A stretch of DNA of 64,000 nucleotides from Grifola frondosa (Eukaryota; Basidiomycota; Agaricomycetes; Polyporales; Grifolaceae): positions 1 through 64,000 of the forward strand of contig LUGG01000043.1 in the NCBI GenBank assembly GCA_001683735.1, given 5' to 3'. Within the stretch, counting starts at the first letter, position 1; each line of letters opens with the position of its first letter. The notes beneath the pieces were generated by a model. It saw only the letters and a program-made list of their open reading frames with translations, had not been told where the DNA came from and made no database searches. This document shows, in pieces, positions 43,298-53,581 of this stretch. The position numbers and the translations under genes are program-made.

Positions 43298-44089
43298 AAA
43301 GACTACAAAGAATGATAAGAGATCTCATAAGAACTATGTCTCTGAAAAGCTCTTAGATTGAATTTGTTCTCTTCAAGTTCTTTCTAAGTGTAATAGTATT
43401 CAGAATATTAAGTCTGCTAAAATGATAAAGACTTCGAAGCAGAGAGAGAATATGCAAGCATCAATATATCCCACATTCGTTCAATCCCTTTTAAAGGTCT
43501 GAAGAGCTGTCAGCGCTCTAAGAATTCAAATAGCACACTAGTGCTCTGATTATAAATGCTCAATGGAGACAAAATCAATTATATTAAGAAGCAAAATTGA
43601 CTATCAGAGTATGCAGAATGCAATACTACTCAGTAGCGGACAGAAGAATAAGCAAGCTAATAACAAAGACAGCTACAATAGAAAAACCAAGATGGAAGCA
43701 TCACCACTAAGGAAAGAAGCATCACCGCACAAAAAGTACTGCAAGAGCGTGAAACGCGTCGTAAGACTGAGAAGAACTGCAAAAGCTATCCGGCAACATT
43801 AAAGAGAAGAAAGTAAAGCAAAATTGGAGCAAACGCCACATGCGAGCGTCGAACGTCTCGTAGCCCGTGCATGTACCTGTGAGGCTGATTAGCTCATGTA
43901 GACGCAGATAGAAATAAATGTACGCATAAATAATCCGACGAAATGAAGAAGCATAGAAATGAAATGAGCATACAAGTATGAGACGGAGATTGAGGGGAGG
44001 TTCGACTTATAGGTGGAGCTATTACAAGATACCTTATGTACAGCAATTAGCACTTAGATGTATTGAAATAAAGGAAACATACCAGTCTT
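43298..44089. other. P2 left subterminal region
   Basis: AT-rich and purine-rich, with repeated AGCTCTTAGA/AGCGCTCTAAGA-like motifs, one of which also occurs near the right end of P1. Such subterminal motifs are candidate transposase-binding sites. A 79-codon Lys-rich frame (43,563-43,802) is probably chance. Confidence 0.5.
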
Positions 44090-46299
44090 AATCGGAGATA
44101 GGATCGTTGTCGACGAGCATCGCGCGCGCCGTATCCTCATCCTCATCCGAGACGACGATGATGGCAGGGCCAGCTCTTTGAGCGATCTTCCTAATCCTCT
44201 CGGCCCCAAGATTCAATACCGACTTCACGTAAAGACGTGTGGGACCGCCCCATCGAATGTCGCTGAACTGAGTATAATTCTTCCCTCGGGAGCGTCCCGC
44301 TCAGTGAACGGCTTCGGGATGTACTCGATCTTGTTATCGGGCTTGACGATGACTCGTTCCTCTGCGTACAGCCACAACGCCCGTTCGACCTATGAAGAAA
44401 TCATACTCGACTTATAGGAACACAAAACAAGACGGTACATACTGCTGCGCCGGCCATAGCAATCGCGCCGATCGGCCATGAATCCGCCTCAGATTCGTAT
44501 AGTTTGGGAACATTGATCGCGCCGCTAATGCACAAAGTGATGTGCAAGGGTCTTGATTACAAGTGGTGAGCAGAAGAGACCACCCTATAACAGGTGAGTG
44601 AGTCACGTACAGCACACTATCCATTACTACGTACTTTAGAGAGTGACGTTCATACAGAAATGCCAAGCCTTCCATCATCGAGTCGCCTTCTTCGCACGCG
44701 CGCTATGATCGAACGCAAACACTTGACTCTGCTTGAACCAACGGTCAAGGGTATTGATCGCCATGTTCCCCATGCCGCAGCGCCATTCGCTCAGCCTCTG
44801 AGTGATCTGTTAGAGGATATGTGAACTACGATCTGATTCTATCAGAGAGTAATCACTTACCATCGTGCTCAGTAAATTGATTGGTTCTGGCAGGTCAACG
44901 CTGGTTCCGAACGTGGCAATCCAAATTGTCCGGACGACCTCCAACCCGTCAGGTGCATTGGGTGATCCGGACTCGATGAATGACCAGGGGTTGTCCAACG
45001 ATGCGACAAAACGTAATAAGGTCGGCATCACCACCTTCTTGAAACGAGCGTTGACCTCGGGTGACAACTTGTATGCTTTCTCCTTGCTGCTGGTGCTGCC
45101 AGATACTGACCTACTAGAAGTTCCTCGGCGCTTCTTCTCACGCGGGTCTTCGAGATCGTGGTCGCCTAGCACGAATTCTGATCGAGGCTCAGACTTGATG
45201 AACTTGAGCTCAGGTTCACGCTCTGAATCGCTCGGCTCGTGCTTCTTTGTGACAGTGACCATGCCCTATGTGTCACATTTTCAGTATGAAGTGGAAAGTG
45301 AGTGAATAGGACCTACGTACGTCGCTAGTGATTCGCCTTCCTTTTCCCTTGATTGGACTTGAATGGGCTGCTTCACGCTCTATGCCCTCATCCTCACTGA
45401 TGAAGCCGCGTCCGACGTTCAGGGTGTTTTGTAGTTAGACACCTGGGCCGTCTTGCGTTTGGACTTCTTCGAAGGTTTCACGACCTCAGGAGTTGGCGGC
45501 GGCGGCAACGCAATACTTTCAGAAGACTTGGCCGAACGAGAGCTCTCAGTGGTCGGCATGACGCTACTAGCCCAGCCCGACTCAGCTGAACTTTCTGGCA
45601 CAGTCCAATCATCTTTTAGTCCGAACGCTCTCGGGACGGATGTTGCCTCTTTCGCCAACCTGAAAAAATACGCATTAGTATGTATTATGCATCATGTCGC
45701 GTGAAATTCGCTTACTTGTTCTTCATGTTGGATGCGGACTCCTTGTCCTTCTCTTGTGTAGCCCCTTTGCCTTTTTTCGAAGAGGCCGCTGCTGGCTTCA
45801 TCATCGCCGGGCTGTCCCAAGAGTCATTGACGAGGGCGGGTACTTGAGCTATTTCTTTCCGTGCCTCTGAGATGGCATCTCTGACTCCGGACGACTTCTT
45901 GGCCTTCTTCGGCGGGGCATCCTCCTCGGAAGCTGAGGTAAGACTGCTGAGCTCTGTGTCGCCCCCAGCCCCAGGTGCGGGCGTGTCATCCTTGCGACGA
46001 GGCCTCTTCCTTTTCTTGTCCTCATCGACCTTGGTGATATCCAGCACGGCGCCTTCACGCTTCAGTGGGCGTGATCGAGTTATACGCCCGGCCTCGATTT
46101 CTTCGTCTGCATTCTTGATCTGATTCTCTATGTGGGCTACTCTGTTTTGCTTTCGGCTTTGTGACTTCACCTTCTCTTCCCTTTCCTCCTCCTCCGCTGC
46201 GCGAACTGCTGCCATCTCCGCCTTTGTACGATGCTTTTGCCTGGGGACTATAAGGCCAGGATGCTTCTGAGCGTTGCTTGCGCGGGTGACAATAGGCAT
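44090..46299 (-). pseudogene. Plavaka accessory gene (divergent second protein), multi-exon, frameshifted
   Basis: Start MPIVTRASNAQKHPG at 46,299; exon 1 46,299-45,716 and exon 2 from 45,659 are joined by a clear intron. The N-terminal part is basic and coiled-coil-like (RQKHRTKAEMAAVRAAEEEE, AHIENQIKNADEEIEAGR) with a nuclear-type basic stretch (KKRKRPRRK). The middle is Ser/Pro/Lys-rich. C-terminal exons give NARFKKVVMPTLLRFVASLD, GLEVVRTIWIATFG, ITQRLSEWRCGMGNMAINTL, IPKPFTERDAPEGRIILSSA. A frame change near 45,400 and a missing base near 44,690 (before MMEGLAFLYE) suggest decay. It is transcribed away from the transposase. Helper proteins in this position are common in Agaricomycete Plavaka elements; the activity is unknown. 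Confidence 0.6.
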
Positions 46300-46546
46300 A
46301 ATGGGCTAGGGAGATGAGGAGCTAATAGGAGAAGCTGACGAATAATTTTCGCAGTGAGAATTTTCGCAGTGAGAGTGCAAAGTGACACGCAATGCGGCGT
46401 CTAGCGGTGACTTAGGATTTGTGTCGGCAACTCACGGAGTGGACGTAAGACGGTACGGCTAAGTTTATCACGGCGGCAAGGTAATAACCTTCAGACTTCT
46501 CCATACTTACTATCTAGTACTCACATCATCCATTCGACTTCTCAGG
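46300..46546. promoter_or_regulatory. Bidirectional promoter region of P2 with a perfect 15-bp direct repeat
   Basis: The 247 bp between the two divergent start codons must serve both genes. It holds two adjacent perfect copies of AATTTTCGCAGTGAG at 46,344-46,358 and 46,359-46,373, a candidate protein-binding repeat. Confidence 0.45.
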
Positions 46547-49500
46547 ATGTCCAACCCTCGATCAGCGCGTCCGAGACCGCGACCTATCCGCAACCCCGTA
46601 CAGTATGTATGTACAAAATGTCGCCGACGATTCAAAAACAAGGCCGGACGCACTACGCACTTCGGTGCACATCATCGAAATTCCCCCGATCGGTTTCCTT
46701 CCGTAGCCAATCCGAGCATGCAGCGAAGCGGGCTGCGAAATATATCAAGTTCAGATGGTCAGTATATACACATTCAATGTCTTTGGAAGAACGCGCTCAT
46801 GAAGGCGTAGATGGAGATGGCATTGACGATGATACGGATGAAGGCACGGATGAAGGTGTGGACGCAGACGCGGACATAGACGCGGACATGGATGTGGACG
46901 CAGTTGTGGGTGCCGATGCTGATGCGGACCGGGATGCGGACGTGCACATGGACGCGGACATACACACTGACACGGACGTAGAAGATCAGGATTTAGGCTT
47001 TGATCTTCAAGAACCTTCCTTTGAATTCGAAGGTGAGGATGATCGGAGCGCGAGCTCGGGCCCGGAAGATAGCAGCTCAGAAGACAACGAGGATCAATGG
47101 GTCGATGACAATGCCCCACAGCATGTGCCCGAAGACCATGATCTAGACGACGAAGTTCCTGAAGGCCTCACGAGGGAGTTCCATGAACATATCAATGGTA
47201 AGTTCTGCGTATCTCTTTGTCCAATGCAATATATTTACCTTCTACTCGGCCAGGAACACCGTGCGACGAAAACGGCAACTACCTGCCACCCGGAACGCCT
47301 CCTACTCCACCACCTACACCTTCGGCAGATGATTGGACGCCATATCCGCAGTCGTACCGAATTTGAAACTGCGGATTTATTATATAGGCGCACTCAGATG
47401 CCTGCAAAAAACATCGACGCGCTAATGGATCTTTGGGAAGCAACACTTCTGAAACATCAAGATCACGCACCTTTCGCATCTCATAAGGACCTCTACGATA
47501 CGATTGATTCCACACGTCTTGGTGATGTAAAATGGGATTCTTTTGAGCTTTCTTACGCTGATGAGCTGCCCGAACGAGACGTTCCAAAGTGGATGACATC
47601 CAAATACGATGTCTGGTTTCGGGATCCTCGCGCTGTCGTACAAAATATGCTTGCCAATCCCGACTTCAATGGAGAGATTGAGTTCGGGCCGGTTCGAGAG
47701 TATGTCGATGGCGAGCGCAGACTGAAAGATTTCATGTCTGGAGACTGGGCTTGGAGGCAGGCGGTGCGTCGTTCTATCCCGTTCGCGAAACATTGCTTGA
47801 ATCTATTCTAGGATGCCATTGCGGCTGATCCCGCAACGCACGGTGCAGCATTTGTCCCAATCATTTTAGGAAGCGACAAAACCACCGTCTCCGTCGCTAC
47901 TGGCCAAAACGAATACTATCCGCTGTATGTGTCGATTGGGAATGTTACGAACAGCGTGCGTCGAGCGCATCGCAATGCTGTCGCTCTGGTCGGATTTCTT
48001 GCAATCCCGAAGGGTAAGTGGTCGATTTTCTCTCAGCTTCCAGTTGAACTACTGAACCATTACCTTTATAGCAAGCCGCAAGTATAATGACGACGTCAAA
48101 TTTCGCAAGTTCAGAAAGCAACTTTTCCACACCTCACTGGCTCGAATCCTTCAATCCCTCAAACCCGGAATGACGACCCGGAAGTCACACGTTGTGGTGA
48201 CGGCCACTTCAGACGCGTGATTTATGGCCTAGGTCCGTACATTGCGGATTATCCGGAGCAGGCTCTTCTCGCGTGCATTGTCCAAGGCTGGTGTGCAAGG
48301 TATACAGTTCTTCTTCATTACTTTCAAATCTTCTGATATACTATCAGGTGTACAGCTGTGAAGACCAATTTGGATGGCAACGATAGCATCCGCCGCACGC
48401 ATAACATACGGAAGAGCTAGTTGCCGACTTCGAGTTGGGAGTCCTGTGGGATGAATACGGTATCATCGGCGATATTGTGGTGAGTTCATTTTCCTTTCCC
48501 AATTGACTTCTCCCGCAGCTTGCGGTTATATTCTATATCTCTTGTGCCAAGCGAACAGAATTTTTATGTATCACTAATCTAATCTATGCTTTATTCGCAG
48601 CCATTTACAAACGACTTTCCCCGCGCGATATTCACGAGCTGATTGCGCGGATATTTTGCATCAGCTCATCAAGGGGACATTCAAGGACCACCTCGTCGAC
48701 TGGGTAGAGCAATATATTTATCAAACTCATAGTAAGAAAGATGCGGAGACTATTCTGGCCGACATCGATCGCAGGTGAGTTCTGCATGCTATCCTCGACA
48801 TTTATTATTGACAGACATTTAGAATTGCTGTTGCACCCCCCTTTGCAGGACTCCGTCGGTTCCCCGAGGGTCGCGGGTTCAAGCAATGGACAGGCAACGA
48901 TTCCAAAGCATTAATGAAGGTATACATTGCTCTAAAAATGCAAAAAATGACCAACTGATTGCCCAATAACAGGTGTACCTCCCGCCATTGTGGGGTACGT
49001 TCCTCGAGAAATGGTACGCTCAATCCGGGCATTTCTGGAGTTTTGCTATCTTGTTCGACGAAACTCGCATACGCCCAAGACACTCGACCAGTCGAATGAC
49101 GCTCTCAAGCGTTTCCATGAAAATCGTACCATCTTCCAGACGACCAACGTGCGTCCCACCGGTTTCTCGTTACCTCGTCAACACTCGATGGTGCACTATA
49201 ACTGCCTCATATGGGACTTTGCGGCTCCAAATGGCCTTTGCTCTTCAATCACGGAATCTAAACATATCGTAGCTGTTAAGAAACCATGGCGACGCTCTAG
49301 TAGATGCAACGCGATGGGACAGGTGCTATTGACGAACCAGCGTCTTGATAAACTTGCGGCCTCCCGTGTTGATTTCAAGGAGCGTGGAATGCTCGAAGGG
49401 TCCTGTCTGTTTGCAGAGCATCTTGCACTACGTTAATTCTTTTGCGCTGCTATCTTGATCATAACTAACTTATTCCTCAGATCCTGATGACAAATTCGAA

Positions 49501-50334
49501 GACACCGAGGACACCGAGCAGGCGGCTCCTGCAAAGCAGCACCAGGATCATCATCGAGCACAAGAGGAGGATGGTACAATTGCTGGTCCAACGGTTCTCG
49601 CGTACGTTGTGATGGCATCCACTTCTCGTGAGCATTGATCGTTTTCTGTATCAAATGCTAGCTCATGTGTATCAGGAACGAGGCATGCACGCACGGCAGT
49701 GGCTCTTGGAAATGAAATCGGGCAGCCTCGTCTATTGGAGCTCATTCGGCGGTTTCTCTACGAACAAACAAATCCGGACAGTGTCCTCACTGGGTTTGAT
49801 GTGCAACTCGATGCATGTCCCCGCTTTAACGAGCAAATTTCAATATTCTACTCTGCTGCAGCTACATACTACGCTCCGAGTGATCCCTCCGGAATTGGAG
49901 GTATGCATCGCGAGCATCTTCGCGCTACGCCCAAGTGGTGGGGAACTGCGCCTCGCTTCGATTGTGCACTTGTCAATCGGAATTCGAACTTGGACGGAAT
50001 ACACGGCCTCGGTGTTGTACGCATCCAACTTTTTTTCTCCTTCAAGCGTCGGGGCATTTTTTACCCTTGTGCACTCGTGCAATGGTTCAAACGGATAGCA
50101 GATGAGCCCGACGAAGATACCGGTATGTATATCGTGCGCCCGGAGTCACACCGCGGCACACCTGTGCTGTCAGTCATCCATTTGGACACCATCGTTCGCG
50201 CTGCCCACTTGATTGGCGTTTACGGAAGCCGCTCAGTGCCAGACGACCTTTCGCCGCACCACGCCCTCGATGCATTTCAATGCTTCTACCTTAACAAATT
50301 TGTGGATCACCATGCTTTCGAAACTATCTATTGA
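46547..50334 (+). pseudogene. Plavaka transposase, near full length, at least five frameshifts
   Basis: Exon 1 (46,547-46,757) encodes a C2H2-like finger, YVCTKCRRRFKNKAGRTTHF..H. An Asp-rich repeat follows, then FETADLLYRRTQMPAKNID, HKDLYDTIDSTRLGDVKW, DFMSGDWAWRQA, intron, VPIILGSDKTTVSVATGQNE, VRRAHRNAVALVGFLAIPK, IYGLGPYIADYPEQALLACI, GIIGDI, RRFPEGRGFKQWTGNDSKAL, VRSIRAFLEFCYLVRRN, FSLPRQHSMVHYN, AP-NGLCSSITESKHI, PWRR, QVLLTNQRLDKLAASRVDF, APSDPSGIGGMHREHL, DEPDEDTGMYIV and RAAHLIGVYG. The stop is at 50,334. Single-base losses relative to the family lie near 48,176, 48,405, 48,625, 48,648 and 48,984. Introns are otherwise intact. Confidence 0.88.
46806..46982 (+). repeat. Asp-rich short-period coding repeat in the transposase
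   Basis: GATGCGGAC/GACGCGGACAT-type repeats encode runs such as VDADADIDADMDVDA and DADADRDADVHMDADIHTD. The result is a strongly acidic segment between the zinc finger and the main domain. Confidence 0.75.
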
Positions 50335-50434
50335 ATCATATAATTCTCGGTGAGTTCTCTTCTTCTTCTTCCGTTGGTTAATTTGTATTCAGCGCAGGCG
50401 GTTTTTATTTCATGTTGCGCTATCGCCATTCAGA

Positions 50435-52272
50435 GAACCACTCTTCAAGCTGCCTCAAATTGCTGTTCCAACGTCTCGCTGAGACAATTTCCGGCAACTC
50501 ATGGAATATGGCCTATCATTCCAAACAGCTTAGGTTGTTCTGGTCACCGTCTGGTCGAGTATGCTTGTCTCTGCATCATCTTCGCGTATTACTGCTCTTC
50601 GCCAGAAAACCTAGAGGCCCTAGTCAATACCGATCTCATCAGGGCTGTGAACATGCTCTTGTTTCCTGCAGGCATATCGCCTTTAATTGCTGTCAGTCCT
50701 TTCACCTTACTGCTTCGAGCGTTGGCGACGTCGGCTCACATTAGCCCGAAGATCACTCTTGTCTCACTTGAAGCCGGCATCATGGACACTTTGTATCAGA
50801 TACGGTAAGAGAATTCACCGTAATGATGCTTTGTGCTGGGGATTGACTTGTAATTTAGAATCCCAATGGAACGAGGATCGTGGCCTGGCATCTGGAGGGT
50901 TTCATGGATGACCACAACCTTTCTTTGGACCTCACGATATGTGGCACTATTCATCAGCACGAGATGCGCAAGAATTCGGGTTCCATCTTTCTTTCTTTCT
51001 AGTATTATCTAGCAAGGAGTACACAGCGTGAAATTCAAAATAAATTCTGCGGCCTCTACTTTCTGAAGGTAAGATTGTTCACCTTCTCATCATTGAGCCC
51101 TTGGTTGATCTCGCTCAGCGCGTGGAGACGACATTAGATCCAGGAGTCGTTCGCTAACTCCTGCACTTTCGTCTCTTTCAGAAGACTCGCCGCATGCAAA
51201 GATCCTACGTCCGCTTCAAATCCTTCACGAGCTCAATTCTCAGGAAAGCGATCGAGCTTCGCATTGGCCAATGCATGTCCTCAATGAATGCACTTTTGTC
51301 AACAACAAGCTTACCGCTAAGCTCACAAAAATTTGAAGAACCAATGGACGTTGCAAGGTACGTCTCGATCCTATCATTGAGATCATGGCAATTGAAGTTG
51401 CGGTTTGATTCAAAGCTCGTGCTTGCCTGATTCGGCCTTGGACCTTCCTCAATATTTCCCTTTCCTCTTTCCGTTTGTTACTGCTACAACCTCTTGCAAT
51501 CCGCCTCACTTGATTACGCACGGCGTATCTTCAAGTGGCAAAGCTAGTACAGTCATGGACAAGATAGCTCTCCATGCGAGGATGGAGTTAGATTCTAGGC
51601 CGTCTGCAGTGACAGAAGGTTCGCATGTCCCACAAGAATTTGCGGTTAAAGTATTCGAACTATACTCTTCATCGATATTAGAAGTCGAATACTTCGAATA
51701 GGTTAGTATTGGACTCGGATTACTCTAGATTCTACTCGCTGACGTCTCAAGGAGTTTGCACGAAAGGATCTCAAGATCTGGCGCGACGCGGACCTAAATC
51801 AATTTTTCTTCAACAAAGCTTTCTTGAAGGTCATTCTCGGTGAAGATGTCCCATTGACAATTGATGGTCTAAGCGTGAGTACTATTCATATCTGATTTAT
51901 GACAATTACTTATAATCGATCCCAGCGTGTTGATCCCGAACTCGCTACTTCATTGCTGAAGATCCAGAACTTTTCTTCTGCGAGTCAAAATGATAAGGTG
52001 TGGCTCACCAGCATCTTGTGCTCGTCAATCGTCTCACCTTCCCTTATAGCCCCGTCGCAAGCATGCAGCCATCGAGGATGTTAATATCAATGTAGCGGAC
52101 TCGGGGCTCAATTTCACCGTCCCAGGCTATGACATCGAGTTATCAGTCAGTCATTCCATTTAAACTTACGGTTTCCTTGTCCTCACACTTTTAAATAATA
52201 ATAGCCTATCGGACGCAACATCCCTGTTACCTCAGAGAATGTGGGCCAAGTACATCGAAGGGGTGATCGATG
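50435..52272 (+). pseudogene. HECT-type E3 ubiquitin ligase (UFD4/TRIP12-like) fragment, decayed
   Basis: UFD4/TRIP12 ligases act in the ubiquitin-fusion-degradation pathway. An armadillo-type segment reads ENLEALVNTDLIRAVNMLL, SPFTLLLRALATSAHISPKI and EAGIMDTLYQI. After gaps comes the HECT part: ASHWPMHVLNECTFVNNKLT, DLPQYFPFLFPF, VKVFELYSSSILEVEYFE, FARKDLKIWRDAD, NKAFLKVILGEDVPLTIDGL, VDPELATSLLKIQ, DSGLNFTVPGYDIEL, PIGRNIPVTSENVGQ and, in a shifted frame, YIEGVIDAL. The fragment stops there, before the catalytic Cys lobe, exactly where repeat R2 begins. Introns are retained; frames are broken. It lies right after the transposase stop, same strand. Confidence 0.8.
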
Positions 52273-53545
52273 CTCTCTCACTCGCTACCCCATCACGGTC
52301 CGAGTGCCTCACGCGCTCAGGCCACTGGCCGCTGGCAACCGTATGCCTCCAATATCACGCTATCATCAACCTCCGCAGGTCCTTCGCACTTCCCTCCAAC
52401 ATATCTTAATACCCAGCTTCCTCTGTCTCCTCTACGTCTCTGTCAACCGTCTGTATCACGGTATTCCAGTTCTCTGCGCATATCCCGATACCCGAACCGT
52501 CACAAATTGCCTCCGTCTCGAAGATTGCCGTCCTGTCTATCTTTATCACCATCTCAACCTCGATTTTTACCAATGCTAGTTTGCTCGGAACTTTTAATAC
52601 TCCGCTGTCTTGTCTCCTCCGACTCCACTCGATTCTGTCTTCTTTTCTTTTCCTCGACTCCCGCAACATCCATGTCCTCTCTCACTCACTACCCCATCAC
52701 AGTCCGAGTGCCTCACGGGCTCAGCGCCGCTGGCCGCTGGCAACTGTATGCCTCCAATATCATGTTATCATCAACCTCTGCAAGTCCTTCGCGCTTCCTC
52801 CAACCTTCTTTATACCCAGCTTCATCTGTCTCCTCTACATCTCTATCGACCGTCTATATCAACCCTATATGCGAGGTTTAGAACGGCTCAAATGCTCTTC
52901 TCAATCGTCTGTGTCAAATCCTCTGCGGAATTCACAGAAGGCGAGATATGTCACCCGACTTGTTGGTTAGTCCCCAGTTCCTTACTTTTTTCATCTGGTA
53001 TAGATTGTTTGCACCAGCTGTCCAGCTTGTCCTCGTCTGGGCGAATCTATGCTGGGCACTGTGTCAGACAACAATGCAGTGCATTGGAACACCGTCTACC
53101 CCACATTCTGTCGATATAACCCGATCAACGTTGATGCTGATTGTCTACAGATCAGGCTTTCAGTGTCTCTGCGAAATATGGCATCCCGATGACATCCCAG
53201 CTGCCTTCACTTGTGGGCATGACGCACTTTGACCCGGCCTGCGTCGTCCCCCCAAGCTGCGCTGCCGGTCATTCAGCAAAAGCTCTTTGCAACTCGCAAC
53301 AACCAATTACCTTCCCCCGTCATGCTTTCCATGTGTTCCTCCCTCCATCACCACTTTCCGACACAGACGATCTAGTTCAGCATCCGATGTGGCCTCCAGC
53401 TGCAACCTCGTACCTATAAAGTGTTTCTTACACGAAGTCCTTCGCCGCTCTCGGGCATCCACCGATATCCTCCAGACTGCTCTGTACTATCTAGAGGCCG
53501 TCCATGGGAAGATATCAGGGCTTATCTGCAAAAAGAGGACAATGG
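52273..53545 (+). repeat. Repeat tract R2, second copy of R1
   Basis: Same ordered landmarks as 2475-3842 (CTCCCGCAACAT, GGTCCGAGTGCCTCACG, TCTTCTCAATCGTC, TTGTTGGTTAGTCC, ATCCCGATGACATCCCAGCTG) with substitutions and small indels. The 0.4-kb unit is again present twice (from about 52,268 and 52,668). It lies between the HECT and FAS2 fragments. Confidence 0.75.
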
Positions 53546-53581
53546 TGACTCCGATTCTCTTTATTTTATTTCTTCTATACT

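Noticed and set aside
43298..44089. Lys-rich 79-codon frame as a gene
   Set aside because: It arises from purine-rich subterminal transposon DNA and has no homology-like features.
46806..46982. CRISPR-like or minisatellite array
   Set aside because: The short repeats are in frame, encode acidic residues and lack spacers; a CRISPR array is not expected in a fungus.
46751..47119. His/Pro-rich minus-strand frame
   Set aside because: It is the antisense reading of the Asp-rich repeat of the transposase.
48860..48900. tRNA-like GGGTTCAAG sequence
   Set aside because: It resembles a T-loop motif but lies inside conserved transposase coding sequence (GRGFKQW) and has no cloverleaf around it.
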